From contig FORK01000015.1 of the NCBI GenBank assembly GCA_900113995.1, positions 23,139 to 87,138 on the forward strand: a DNA stretch of 64,000 nucleotides. Direction: 5' to 3'. Below the pieces are notes generated by a model, which had not been told where the DNA came from, made no database searches, and saw only the letters and a program-made list of their open reading frames with translations. The DNA comes from Ruminococcaceae bacterium D5 (GTDB taxonomy: Bacteria; Bacillota; Clostridia; Oscillospirales; Ruminococcaceae). Of the stretch, positions 51,169 to 59,795 are shown in pieces. A program made the translations under genes and the position numbers. Numbering within the stretch: position 1 is the stretch's first letter; every line of letters begins with the position of its first letter.

Positions 51169-52083
51169 CTAAAAGGTGAACCGTTTTTCCAGAAATTCGC
51201 GCTGAAGATGCTGCACCGCGATGGAAAGGTAGGTATCCTTCATGGTAGCAAGCACAAAGGAATAGGGCACCGAAACGGTTTCATCCAGCCTAAAATATGC
51301 GCGCTGCTGCAGGGCCAGAGAAATTTGTTTGCTGGGCATAATCACCGAGGCATAATCCACCTGAGCAAGCGCGTCGAGGGTACTGAGGTTTCGGCTGATC
51401 TGACGGATTTTGGGAACAATTCCGGCATTGGCAAGGATCTGGTCGCAGACCATGCGGCTTCTCTGTCCCGGGAGGGTGAGGATCAGCGGCTCCTCCCGGA
51501 AAAAGTTCGCATGGATATAGGGCAGCCCTTCGCCCTCCTTTTGAAAGATAAAATCGCGGTATGCGCTGGTCCGACGGGGAATTACCACCATATCGTCCTT
51601 GCTGAACTCAAAATAGTCAAGCTCCTCCCGCACCACCGGCAGGTGGAGAATTCCTATATCGACCTCATGGCGGGTCAGCTTTTGCTCAATCTGATCGCTG
51701 GTCGCTTCAATGAGGGTGATAGAGACTCCCGGATGCTTCGCCTGAAAGTCAGGCAGAATATAGGGCAGCACATAGGTCGCCTGTGTGCCGGTAAAGCCGA
51801 GGCGGATCTCTCCGTTTTCCGCATTCTCCACGTCCTGAATTCGTTTTCCCAGCTGCGCCTTTTCATGCAAAACCCTCTGTGCAAATTCCAAAAAACAGCG
51901 GCCCTCGCTGGTCAGAGCCACCCCGGTGTTGTTGCGCACAAGCAGCTCGATTCCGGTTTCCTTTTCCAGCTTCTGCACGCATTGGCTCAGAGCCGGCTGC
52001 GCCACAAAAAGCTGTGCCGCCGCACGGGTGATGCTCCCCTGCTGGGCAATTGCGACAAAATAATCCAAATCTTTGAGAGTCAT
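51169..52083 (-). CDS. LysR-family transcriptional regulator
   Basis: A 304-residue LysR regulator: winged HTH 'DLDYFVAIAQQGSITRAAAQLFVAQPALSQCVQKLEKETGIELLVRNNTGVALTSEG' (residues about 5-62) and a periplasmic-binding-fold effector domain ('EIRLGFTGTQATYVLPYILPDFQAKHPGV', about 90-118). It lies within the citrate gene set, between tctA and citXG on the same strand, so it probably senses citrate or a product and activates the cit and tct promoters. ATG 52083 follows GGGAGG; GTG 52089 is the alternative. Confidence 0.92.
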   Translation of the reverse strand: MTLKDLDYFVAIAQQGSITRAAAQLFVAQPALSQCVQKLEKETGIELLVRNNTGVALTSEGRCFLEFAQRVLHEKAQLGKRIQDVENAENGEIRLGFTGTQATYVLPYILPDFQAKHPGVSITLIEATSDQIEQKLTRHEVDIGILHLPVVREELDYFEFSKDDMVVIPRRTSAYRDFIFQKEGEGLPYIHANFFREEPLILTLPGQRSRMVCDQILANAGIVPKIRQISRNLSTLDALAQVDYASVIMPSKQISLALQQRAYFRLDETVSVPYSFVLATMKDTYLSIAVQHLQREFLEKRFTF

Positions 52084-52146
52084 GGTCACTCCTCCCGCAA
52101 AGATACCGTTTTTCCCATTTTACATCAAAGGGGGAGGCTTGTCCAA

Positions 52147-52196
52147 TGAAAAAGGCCCCTGACCCTTCACGACCGTGAAAAAGTACAGAAGCCTTT
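52147..52196 (-). terminator. possible terminator after tctA
   Basis: On the minus strand AAAGGCTTCTG and an imperfect complement CAGGGGCCTTTTT enclose an inner TTCACG-GTCGTGAA hairpin. A T tract follows. Imperfect but plausible separation of tctCBA from lysR. Confidence 0.5.
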
Positions 52197-52205
52197 TAAA
52201 GCCTG

Positions 52206-53717
52206 CTATGCTTTGGCCGGATCAGCCTGTTTGCGCTTTTTCACCTGTTTGCTTACGATGCCGTAGGCAAAGGTGCCGACGATGAGAACAAAAATCACAA
52301 GACTGACGGGACGGGTCAGGAAAATCATATAGCTGCCCTTGGAAAGCATCAGCGACTGGCGGAAATAGCTTTCCAGCGAAGAGGCCAAAACCACCGAGAG
52401 AATCAGGGGACCGGTGGGCAGCTTAAATTTTTTGGTCATATATCCAAAGAATCCAAAGAAGAGCATCAGCCACACATTAAAGAAGCTGTAGTTGAGAGCA
52501 TAGGCGCCGACACAGCAGAGCGCCAGCACGAGGACAGACAGATTCTTCTCCACCAGGCGGATGGTATTAACGAAAAGCGGAATCATCAGCAGGTTGGAGA
52601 TCAGAAGGAAGAAGTTGGCAATGGCCAGTGCTGCAATCATAGCCCAGACAATTTCGCCCGATTCGGTCATCAGCAGCGGACCGGGACGCATTCCGAACAT
52701 GATAAAGACGCCCAGCATAATAGCAGTACCGCCGGAGCCCGGAATACCCATCGTGATCAGCGGAATCAGCGCACCACCGACCGAAGCATTGTTGGCGGCT
52801 TCCGGTGAGGCGAGGCCCTCCGGCGCGCCGTGGCCAAAACGTTCCGGCTGTTTGGCGCATTTTTTCTCGGTCGCATAGGCCAGGAAGGTAGCGATGGTTC
52901 CGCCTGCGGCAGGCAGAATACCGATGATGGTGCCGATCAAAGAACCCCGCAGCATCGGCATGCCGACCTGTTTGAGCTCTTTGGCGGTCGGGATATACTC
53001 ACTGGTCTTAAAGTTGGGCTTACCCAAATTCAGATGGACCTGATGCTCCACATTGTGCAGCACCTCACCGATTCCATACATGCCCATAATGACCACAACA
53101 AAGTCGATGCCTTCGAGCAGCTCCGGCGTATAGCAAAAACGCGTATACCCGGACACGAAATCACAGCCTACCAAGCCAATGACGAAACCGAGCACCGTCA
53201 TGAGAAGGGCTTTTACCACCGAATCGCCCGCCAGCAGCGCAATTGTGCACAGTCCCAGCAGAAGCAGCATAAAGTATTCCGGCGCTCCGAAGTTAATGAC
53301 GAGCGAGGCAATGGTGGGAGCAAGGAAGATCAGCACAATAATCCCGAAGAGACCGCCCACAAAGGAGCTGATCGCGGAAATGCCCAACGCAAATCCGCCG
53401 CGTCCCTGCTGCATCAGCGGGTAACCGTCCAGGCAGGTGACAATGGCGGGGGCGTCCCCGGGCGTATTGATCAGGATGGCAGTAATCCGGCCGCCGAACA
53501 TACAGCCCATATAAACGCCGACGAGCAGCGCCAGGCCGGCGGAGGATTCCATGGTAAAGGTAAGGGGAATCATCAGAGCAAGGCCGGCGGAAGGACCAAG
53601 CCCGGGCAGTGCGCCGACTACGGTTCCCACCATTGACCCGAGGAAAATTACCATCAGGTTATAGAGCGTGAAGTTTGTAAGAAAGCCGCCCCACAGGTCA
53701 TGTAAAATTTCAATCAC
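52206..53717 (-). CDS. tctA: tripartite tricarboxylate transporter large permease TctA
   Basis: A 503-residue membrane protein with about 11-12 hydrophobic segments. Seen: 'GSMVGTVVGALPGLGPSAGLALMIPLTF' (about 28-55), 'GVYMGCMFGGRITAILINTPGDAPAIVTCLDGYPL', 'GLYGIGE'-like 'MGMYGIGEVL', 'GSLIGTIIGILPAAGGTIATFLAYATEKK', and 'SPEAANNASVGGALIPLITMGIPGSGGTAIMLGVF'. These are hallmarks of TctA (DUF112), the proton- or sodium-driven subunit for citrate and similar acids. Follows tctB by 15 bp. Confidence 0.95.
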   Translation of the reverse strand: MIEILHDLWGGFLTNFTLYNLMVIFLGSMVGTVVGALPGLGPSAGLALMIPLTFTMESSAGLALLVGVYMGCMFGGRITAILINTPGDAPAIVTCLDGYPLMQQGRGGFALGISAISSFVGGLFGIIVLIFLAPTIASLVINFGAPEYFMLLLLGLCTIALLAGDSVVKALLMTVLGFVIGLVGCDFVSGYTRFCYTPELLEGIDFVVVIMGMYGIGEVLHNVEHQVHLNLGKPNFKTSEYIPTAKELKQVGMPMLRGSLIGTIIGILPAAGGTIATFLAYATEKKCAKQPERFGHGAPEGLASPEAANNASVGGALIPLITMGIPGSGGTAIMLGVFIMFGMRPGPLLMTESGEIVWAMIAALAIANFFLLISNLLMIPLFVNTIRLVEKNLSVLVLALCCVGAYALNYSFFNVWLMLFFGFFGYMTKKFKLPTGPLILSVVLASSLESYFRQSLMLSKGSYMIFLTRPVSLVIFVLIVGTFAYGIVSKQVKKRKQADPAKA

Positions 53718-53732
53718 AGTATCGCCCTCCGC

Positions 53733-54173
53733 TTAGAAAAAGTTGCAGATGCTCATGGGAACCTGCAGCCATGTGTGGAAGATCAGGTAAATACCCGTCC
53801 CCGTCACCAGAGCCACTTTGGCGGCGGAAAGGGCGCTGTTCTTCTCGATGAAGAAGATCACGCAGAAGATGTAAACGATCACGCTGAGGATGATCCCCAC
53901 ATGTTCCATCGCAAAAATCAGCAATGCTGTCGAAATCACATACAGAACCAGACGGGGAACCGCATTTCCTTCAATTTTTGCATCTGTCTTGCTGCGAATA
54001 TCGAGCGCCAGCAGAATGAGGCAGGCCACAATAGTCGCACCGAGCATGATGCTCGGAAGGAACCCCGGGCCGATGGTATACTGCGCATCTTTGGGAAGGG
54101 CCAGCGCCTCCGGCATCATCAGTCCGGCAATCACAGCCATGATGACAAGAAAGGCCCGATACATTGTAAGCAT
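53733..54173 (-). CDS. tctB: tripartite tricarboxylate transporter small permease TctB
   Basis: A 146-residue protein with four hydrophobic segments and 'YTIGPGFLPSIMLGATIVACLILLALDIRSK' (about residues 31-61), typical of the poorly conserved TctB family (DUF1468). It pairs with TctA in the membrane. It stands between tctC and tctA, the standard order. AGGAGG lies just upstream of ATG 54173. Confidence 0.88.
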   Translation of the reverse strand: MLTMYRAFLVIMAVIAGLMMPEALALPKDAQYTIGPGFLPSIMLGATIVACLILLALDIRSKTDAKIEGNAVPRLVLYVISTALLIFAMEHVGIILSVIVYIFCVIFFIEKNSALSAAKVALVTGTGIYLIFHTWLQVPMSICNFF

Positions 54174-54237
54174 AAGCGTATAGTTACCTCCTTAAAAAAC
54201 GAGGGAGCGGTTTGCCCGCCCCCTCGCTGGTGGTCGG

Positions 54238-55272
54238 TCAGATCAAGCCGGCCTCGGTCATGGCCTCGGTGAACTCCGCATTGACTTCGTCCAGATAGGC
54301 GAGGAAATCATCGCCCAGCAGGAAGTGCGGCTCGACGCCGTTCGCCTCGAGGTACTCTTTATGCCAAGACTCCGATTCGTTGACCTTGGTCATCAGATCA
54401 TAATAGAACTGCTTCTGCTCTTCAGTAATGCCGGCGGGAGCACAGACGCCCCGGTAGAGGCTCATTTCGATGTCGTATCCTTGCTCCAAAGCGGTGGGAA
54501 CATCGGGATTAGCGGTCAGACGCTCAGGGGTAAAGGTGGCAATGCAGGTGAAGTCGCCAGTGCCGATGTACTCAGCAACGGTGTTATAGTTGCAGCAGAT
54601 GCTGGTGACCTGGCTGCCCAGAAGAGCGGTGACCTGCTCACCGTCTCCATTGTAGGGGATGTAGTTGATCTCGACGCCCTTGGCTTCCATCAGTTTGGTA
54701 GTGATGATATGATCCACCGTTCCGGTTCCTGTGCCGCCAAGCGAAACATCCGGAGTCGCCAGCAGCTCATCGAGATTGGTGATTCCCGAATCGGTGCGCA
54801 CCACGATGATCGAAGGATCCAGGCCCAGCAGGGCGATGGGGGTGAAATCCTTGTAGCTGAATCCAAGCTTGGTTTTGAGCGGGGTGGTGGTGAAAGACGA
54901 GGTGGTGCACATCAGGTAGTGCGGATCTCCCTTATGCCCATTTACATAGGACATCCCGATTGCGCCGGAGCCGCCGTCCTTATTCACGACATTGAAGCTG
55001 GCGGAGCTGAGCTTTTCATTCACAATCACCTTCTGCATGGTGCGCAGCAGGATATCGTGGCCGCCGCCGGCGCCGTAGCAGGCGACAAGCTCGATCGAAC
55101 GTTCCGGGGTCCATGCTTTTGATTCGGCCGCAGGGGCGGCAGAGGCGGCAGGAGCAGCCTCAGAAGAGGCCGGAGCAGGGGCAGCTGGGGCGCTGGAAGA
55201 GGGGCTTCCGCCACAGGCCGATAGAGCAAAAATCATTGCGACAGCTAGGAACAGAGCGGATAAACGTTTCAT
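54238..55272 (-). CDS. tctC: tripartite tricarboxylate transporter substrate-binding lipoprotein TctC
   Basis: A 344-residue lipoprotein: signal MKRLSALFLAVAMIFALSA, lipobox Cys20, an Ala/Pro/Ser linker of about 35 residues, then a TctC/BUG domain. Seen: 'IELVACYGAGGGHDILLRTMQKVI' (start of the domain), 'VVNKDGGSGAIGMSYV', 'DPSIIVVRTDSGITNLDELLATPDVSLGGTGTGTVDHI' and 'GDGEQVTALLGSQV'. Binds citrate or a related di/tricarboxylate outside the cell. ATG 55272 is chosen because AGGAGG is 7 bases upstream. Confidence 0.93.
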   Translation of the reverse strand: MKRLSALFLAVAMIFALSACGGSPSSSAPAAPAPASSEAAPAASAAPAAESKAWTPERSIELVACYGAGGGHDILLRTMQKVIVNEKLSSASFNVVNKDGGSGAIGMSYVNGHKGDPHYLMCTTSSFTTTPLKTKLGFSYKDFTPIALLGLDPSIIVVRTDSGITNLDELLATPDVSLGGTGTGTVDHIITTKLMEAKGVEINYIPYNGDGEQVTALLGSQVTSICCNYNTVAEYIGTGDFTCIATFTPERLTANPDVPTALEQGYDIEMSLYRGVCAPAGITEEQKQFYYDLMTKVNESESWHKEYLEANGVEPHFLLGDDFLAYLDEVNAEFTEAMTEAGLI

Positions 55273-55324
55273 TTTCATTCCTCCTGAACAAAATGTGTTT
55301 ACATTTGCCGGCGATTTTAGATTA

Positions 55325-55362
55325 ATTATACCATTCATAGCTCCGAAACAAAAATACAAAAA
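55325..55362 (-). promoter_or_regulatory. tctC promoter with shared cit/tct motif
   Basis: On the minus strand a perfect TATAAT (55330-55325) is preceded, 18 bp upstream, by TTTTTGTATTTTTG (55362-55349). The same 14-mer occurs at the same distance from the citD -10 box. It overlaps the -35 region and may be the LysR regulator site. Confidence 0.65.
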
Positions 55363-55405
55363 AGCCATGAGTCCATAAGCAAAACATGTGAGCCAAAACG
55401 TCCGC

Positions 55406-56962
55406 CTACCGCTTGATCTGCCGGATGACGTCGATCACTGTGCCGTCGCGGTATTCGACAATGCACACCACGCGGTCGGTTGTCTCGATGGGTGCGGGCA
55501 CACCGGTCAGCGATTCGGCAAGCTGCTGCAAATACTCGATGCTCACAAGCTTCAGGCTGGTTTTTTCGAGGTCCTCTTTCAGCTCTTCATAGTGCGCATG
55601 TCTGGGATTCAGCGCAATTCCGGCTTCGGTCACTACCGCGGCGACCGTTTCTCCGGGAGTGCAGCAGGTAAAGACCCGTCTGGTGATCGACGGTGTGCGT
55701 CCTCTCAGGACCGGCAGACAGACGATGCTGATGTCCGCCCCGGCAGCTACATCCGGCCCGCCGCCAAGTCCGCCCATCATTTTGCCGGAGGAGCCGGTCA
55801 AAATATTGACGTTGAAATCGGTATCGACCTCCAGAGCGGCCAGTACGCCGAAATTCAGCTTGTCAAGCAGCGCGCCCTTGGTAAAAGCATTTGAGTAAAC
55901 CGCGTTGTCGATCTCCACGATATTGGGATTTCCGGCCATGGCGCGTGCCGCGACCGAATCAAAGCTTTGGCTGCATTCCAGCACCCGCACCAGCTTTTTC
56001 TGGAACATCTCCACAATGCTCGCCGTCATGCCGCCCAGAGCGAAGCTTGCTGTGATTCCCCGCTCCTGCATATGCTGCGCCAGATAATTTGTGCATGCAA
56101 TGGAGATGGCGCCCGCCCCGGTCTGGAAGGAAAATCCGTCACGGAAACGGCGTGAGGCAGCCATGACATCCGCCGCACGGCGCGCAATCATCAGATCGCG
56201 CGGGTTTTTGGTCATCCGCGCGGCGCCCTTTCCGATTTTTTCCGGGTCTCCGATTTCATCCACCTTGACGACCACATCCACATACTGCTGCGAGATGCTG
56301 GCGGGTACACAGGGGAAATCCACCAGATGATCGGTGATGACCACGACCTTGTCCGCGTTGCGTTCGTCAATGAACGAATAGCCCAGCGATCCGCAGGCAT
56401 TGGGGCCGATCTGCCCGGTGGCATTGCCGTATTCATCCGCGGCGGAAGCGCCGATAAAGGCAACATCGATGTTGAGCTCTCCTGCTTCGATCGCTCTGGG
56501 CCTTGAACCATGGGGGCGCAGGATGACCGGATGCTGCATCAGCCCCTCCAAGACCGCATCTCCCAGTTCTCCCCGGATGCCGCTGGCCTCGATCCGTTCA
56601 ATGGTTCCGTCCCGGACAAAGTCAGCCACCGAGGGATTGCGAATATTGACCACCGCGCTGGGTGCAAACTTCAGATGCTTGATCCCCAGGCTGCGGATGG
56701 CGGCGAGAACCTGTCCGATCACCTTGTCTCCTTCCCGGAAGCTGTGGTGGAAGGAGATGGTCATTCCATCGGCAAGTCCGACCCGGCGGATCGCCTCCTC
56801 CAGGGAATAGACCAGTTTTTCGGTATCGGAGGCGCTCTTTCCCGCGCGGCGCATCGTATGTACCGGAGAAGAGGCAGGCTGCCCCTCATATGCGCCGCGA
56901 TAAGGCTTGACCTGATATCCGTCGATCAGCTCCGGCAATTCGCGTCCAACGGCATTTCTCAT
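55406..56962 (-). CDS. citF: citrate lyase alpha subunit CitF (citrate:ACP transferase)
   Basis: A 518-residue CoA-transferase-fold subunit that moves the citrate acyl group onto CitD. Seen: 'NAVGRELPELIDGYQVKPYRGAY' (about 3-25), 'DGMTISFHHSFREGDKV', 'FAPSAVVNIRNPSVADFVRDGTI', 'GSRPRAIEAGELNIDVAFIGASAADEYGNATG', 'FSFQTGAGAISIACTNYL', and 'GSSGKMMGGLGGGPDVAAGADISIVCLPVLRGRTPSI'. Its ATG overlaps the citE stop by 4 bp. Last of the citDEF genes. Confidence 0.96.
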   Translation of the reverse strand: MRNAVGRELPELIDGYQVKPYRGAYEGQPASSPVHTMRRAGKSASDTEKLVYSLEEAIRRVGLADGMTISFHHSFREGDKVIGQVLAAIRSLGIKHLKFAPSAVVNIRNPSVADFVRDGTIERIEASGIRGELGDAVLEGLMQHPVILRPHGSRPRAIEAGELNIDVAFIGASAADEYGNATGQIGPNACGSLGYSFIDERNADKVVVITDHLVDFPCVPASISQQYVDVVVKVDEIGDPEKIGKGAARMTKNPRDLMIARRAADVMAASRRFRDGFSFQTGAGAISIACTNYLAQHMQERGITASFALGGMTASIVEMFQKKLVRVLECSQSFDSVAARAMAGNPNIVEIDNAVYSNAFTKGALLDKLNFGVLAALEVDTDFNVNILTGSSGKMMGGLGGGPDVAAGADISIVCLPVLRGRTPSITRRVFTCCTPGETVAAVVTEAGIALNPRHAHYEELKEDLEKTSLKLVSIEYLQQLAESLTGVPAPIETTDRVVCIVEYRDGTVIDVIRQIKR

Positions 56963-57870
56963 TTTATTGTCACCATCCCATCCAGCTTGATGCCCGCGGC
57001 TCTGGCCTGAGCCAATGTCGTCCTTGCCCGCAGCTCGATCGGCTTGTCAATCATGCTGCCGTCAAGGGTAACGGCGCCCTTTCCGGCCTTCCTGCCCTTT
57101 TCCACCGCGTCGAGCACACGCAGCGCATAATTGATCTCTTTCTGGCTCGGGGTAAAAAAGCTGTTGACAACGTCGATCTGTCTTGGGTGAATCACCGATT
57201 TTCCGTCGAAGCCCAGATTTTTGGCCAGTGCCGTATCCTCGCGCAGTCCCTCTTCGTCGTTGATGTCGCTGAACACGACATCAAGGGCGTCCACTCCCGC
57301 CGCACGGCAGGCCAAAAGAACCGCGTTGCGGGCATAGAATACCTCAAGGCCCTTTTTGGTTCTCTGCGCTTTCATGCTGGCGGTCAGATCTTCGGCGGAA
57401 ACGGTCAGAGCTGTAACGCGCGGATCTGCGGAGGCAATTTCTCTGGCATTCAGCACGCCCATATAGGACTCAATGTTGCAGATAAGCTCGATTTTCCCTA
57501 TTTCCAGGCCGATTTCCTCCTCAATTTCCGCCACGCGGCGGGAAATTTCCTGCACCTCGCGCGCATACTCCACCTTAGGAATGCGCAGGGCGTCCGGATT
57601 GGCGCGCACCGCGACCTGAATATCCTCCTCGAAGTATTCGGAGTAAAGTCCGTTGACCCGGATGGCCACGTATTTGTCGCGGGGACGGTGATGCTTCATC
57701 ATCTGATAAACCAGAATGCGGGCGGCATCCTTTTCCGACGCGGGAACCGAGTCCTCAAGGTCATAGACCAGCATGTCCTCATTGTAAAACACCGCCTGAA
57801 TCATGTTGACCGGACTGCATCCGCTTGCATACAGCCCAGTTCGTTTTAAATGGATTTCCCGTTCAGCCAA
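56959..57870 (-). CDS. citE: citrate lyase beta subunit CitE
   Basis: A 303-residue TIM-barrel lyase that cleaves citryl-ACP to oxaloacetate and acetyl-ACP. Seen: 'RTGLYASGCSPVNMIQAVFYNEDMLVYDLEDSVP', 'KHHRPRDKYVAIRVNGL' with the substrate-binding Arg, 'ALRIPKVEYAREV', 'ELICNIESYMGVLNAREIA', 'LTVSAEDLTASMKAQRT' and 'NLGFDGKSVIHPRQIDVVN'. The TTG start at 57870 has AAAGGAGG upstream and overlaps the citD stop; the longer frame to 57927 would overlap citD heavily. Confidence 0.95.
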   Translation of the reverse strand: MAEREIHLKRTGLYASGCSPVNMIQAVFYNEDMLVYDLEDSVPASEKDAARILVYQMMKHHRPRDKYVAIRVNGLYSEYFEEDIQVAVRANPDALRIPKVEYAREVQEISRRVAEIEEEIGLEIGKIELICNIESYMGVLNAREIASADPRVTALTVSAEDLTASMKAQRTKKGLEVFYARNAVLLACRAAGVDALDVVFSDINDEEGLREDTALAKNLGFDGKSVIHPRQIDVVNSFFTPSQKEINYALRVLDAVEKGRKAGKGAVTLDGSMIDKPIELRARTTLAQARAAGIKLDGMVTIK

Positions 57871-58165
57871 GACATGCCACCTCCTTTGACCAGTCCCATG
57901 AGGTCTCTGCGGCGCGGCAGGCCGCACACTGCACCCGGGCGCGAATCACACAATCCAGTGCGCCGCGGTCAAGAACCGAAACTTCAGCATCCGCTACCGC
58001 CAGCTCCTCCAGTGTCTGACGCACCGTTGCCAGAATCGACTCCCCGAACATTACTTTGACATCGCTCTGCAGGTCAATCTGAATTCCATGGGTTCCGGGA
58101 CGGACGGTAACCATGCAGTCGCTTGATTCCATACTTCCCGCCATGGCGGTTTTTTTGATTTCCAC
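57863..58165 (-). CDS. citD: citrate lyase acyl carrier protein CitD
   Basis: A 100-residue gamma subunit carrying the prosthetic group. 'KKTAMAGSMESSDCMVTVRP' (residues 4-23) contains the attachment Ser14 in the ESSD motif, matching the position known in Klebsiella. 'LQSDVKVMFGESILATVRQTLEELAVADAEVSVLDRGALDCVIRARVQCA' (about 31-80) follows. GTG 58165 has AAAGGAGG just upstream. First gene of the citDEF operon. Confidence 0.95.
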   Translation of the reverse strand: MEIKKTAMAGSMESSDCMVTVRPGTHGIQIDLQSDVKVMFGESILATVRQTLEELAVADAEVSVLDRGALDCVIRARVQCAACRAAETSWDWSKEVACLG

Positions 58166-58211
58166 AACGACTCCTCCTTTCGTTTGGTGGAAAATGGCCC
58201 CTATTTTTTTC

Positions 58212-58249
58212 AGTATAGCACAAGCGGAAGTCCGGCAAAAATACAAAAA
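58212..58249 (-). promoter_or_regulatory. citD promoter with shared cit/tct motif
   Basis: On the minus strand an extended -10 TGCTATACT (TATACT at 58217-58212) is preceded, 18 bp upstream, by TTTTTGTATTTTTG (58249-58236), the element also found at the tctC promoter. Confidence 0.65.
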
Positions 58250-58330
58250 CAAGATGTGTGACAAATGAAACGCTTATATTCTTTCTTTCCGCAATAAGCG
58301 GAGGATATCCCTCCTATCAAACTTTCCTAT

Positions 58331-58359
58331 TTGCAGAAGGACGAAAGCTCCATTATAAT
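58331..58359 (+). promoter_or_regulatory. citC promoter
   Basis: TTGCAG (58331-58336) and perfect TATAAT (58354-58359) are 17 bp apart. It is divergent from the citD promoter, with about 80 bp between the -35 regions. Confidence 0.8.
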
Positions 58360-58393
58360 AGAATTGGAATGTTATGGGAAAGGGGCTGCCGGC

Positions 58394-59413
58394 ATGGAAT
58401 CGATTCAGGCGCGGGAAATCCACCTGCTGCTCCGCAGTGAGCGCGAGATGCTGGCAGGTTTTTTGCACGCCCATCACCTCCGCTTCGATGATGACATCGA
58501 ATGCGCGTTCGGTCTGTTTGACGGGGAAAGGCTGTTGGGGTGCGGCTGCGCCTGCGGCGGGCTGCTCAAATGCTTTGCGGTGGACGAAGAGCTGCGCGGG
58601 CAGAACGGCCTTGGCATTCTGATTTCGTGTCTGTGCCGCAACCGTTTTCAGCTCGGCATTTCCGACCTTTTTGTCTTTACAAGGCCGCACAACCGGGAGC
58701 TGTTCACCCGCTGCGGCTTTACCCCCATCGCTGAAACGCAGGATGTCATTCTTCTGGAAAACCGCAGCGACGGACTGGCGCGCTACCTGAACGGCCTCCC
58801 CCGCCCTCCTGTGGGGTGCGGCCCGGTGGGCGCAATTGTCATGAACTGCAATCCCCTGACAAACGGGCACCTCTTTCTGATTCGGCAGGCGGCGGAGCAG
58901 TGCGGCTTTTTATATCTGTTCGTGGTGGAAGAAAACCGCTCCGCTTTCCCTTTTTCCGACCGTCTGTCGCTTGTCCGCGCGGGAACGGACGGAATGAAAA
59001 ACGTATGCGTTTGCCCCAGCGGAAGCTACATGATCTCCGGCTCGACCTTTCCGGTTTATTTTTTGAAGGAGAGCGAGGACCCGTCGGCTCTGCAAAGCGA
59101 GCTGGACATTACTATTTTCGGGTCCAAAATCGCGCCGGTGCTCGGCATCCGCCGGCGCTTCGCGGGGCAGGAACCGTTTGATCCGGTCACGCGGCAATAC
59201 AATGAAACGATGCGCCGCCTGCTTCCTGGGTATGGCGTGGAATTCGTCGAGCTTCCACGCTGCTGTGTGGACGGCATTCCCATCAGCGCCTCGCGGGTAC
59301 GGCGCCTGCTGAAGGAAAACAACGGCGTAACGGATGAGGTTCTGGGTCTGGTTCCCCCCTGTACGGCGGCTTGGCTGCTGAGGTCCTTTGAAAAAGTGGA
59401 CGAAGGCGGCTGA
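58394..59413 (+). CDS. citC: citrate lyase ligase CitC ([citrate (pro-3S)-lyase] ligase)
   Basis: A 339-residue enzyme that acetylates the CitD prosthetic group with acetate and ATP, activating the lyase. N-terminal GNAT-like part (about 1-120: 'LLKCFAVDEELRGQNGLGILI', 'DLFVFTRPHNRELFTRCGF'), then a nucleotidyltransferase part with 'GAIVMNCNPLTNGHLFLIRQAA' (HxGH-like, about 150-171), 'VVEEN.S.FPFSDRLSLVRAG', and 'CVDGIPISASRVRRLL' (ISASxVR). GGAAAGGGG precedes ATG 58394. Confidence 0.95.
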   Translation: MESIQAREIHLLLRSEREMLAGFLHAHHLRFDDDIECAFGLFDGERLLGCGCACGGLLKCFAVDEELRGQNGLGILISCLCRNRFQLGISDLFVFTRPHNRELFTRCGFTPIAETQDVILLENRSDGLARYLNGLPRPPVGCGPVGAIVMNCNPLTNGHLFLIRQAAEQCGFLYLFVVEENRSAFPFSDRLSLVRAGTDGMKNVCVCPSGSYMISGSTFPVYFLKESEDPSALQSELDITIFGSKIAPVLGIRRRFAGQEPFDPVTRQYNETMRRLLPGYGVEFVELPRCCVDGIPISASRVRRLLKENNGVTDEVLGLVPPCTAAWLLRSFEKVDEGG

Positions 59414-59577
59414 AAAGAACCGGAGCGCCAAGGAAAAGGACATTTTGCGGATATTGTGGCCTTTCTTCCGATTCCGCGTTCTCAGCGTCCAGATATCGCA
59501 GAGACCGTCTGCGCCGCCTCCTCGCAAAGCGAAAAATATTAGCGGAATTGTTTTTTGTTTTAAGCACCGGGAGTGAA

Positions 59578-59795
59578 AGGCTTTGAACGGGGATTTTACG
59601 GTAAGCCTTCGCAGAGCAAGGCCGCACATGAATGTGAGGGCATCAGTTTTGAGCGGCTTTCCCGATGTGATAAGCCTTCGCAGAGCAAGGACGTGCATAA
59701 AACGCGCGGACACCGGCTTCGAACGGGGATTTTACGATAAGCCTTCGCAGAGCAAGGCTGCGCTTGAATGCGCGGCCTTGCTCTGCGCCTTTCAC
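59578..59795 (+). repeat. array of three degenerate repeats of about 68 bp with a closing inverted copy
   Basis: TAAGCCTTCGCAGAGCAAGG occurs at 59602, 59671 and 59738 (periods 69 and 67). The flanks are also repeated: GAACGGGGATTTTACG before copies 1 and 3, and a TGAATG/GCGCGG region after each. At 59777-59790 the reverse complement (GGCCTTGCTCTGCG) appears, so copy 3 can fold into a 13-bp hairpin. No conserved spacer pattern, so it is not CRISPR. Confidence 0.85.

Noticed and set aside
59578..59795. CRISPR array
   Set aside because: Only three imperfect units, variable period, flanks also repeated, no unique spacers and no cas genes.
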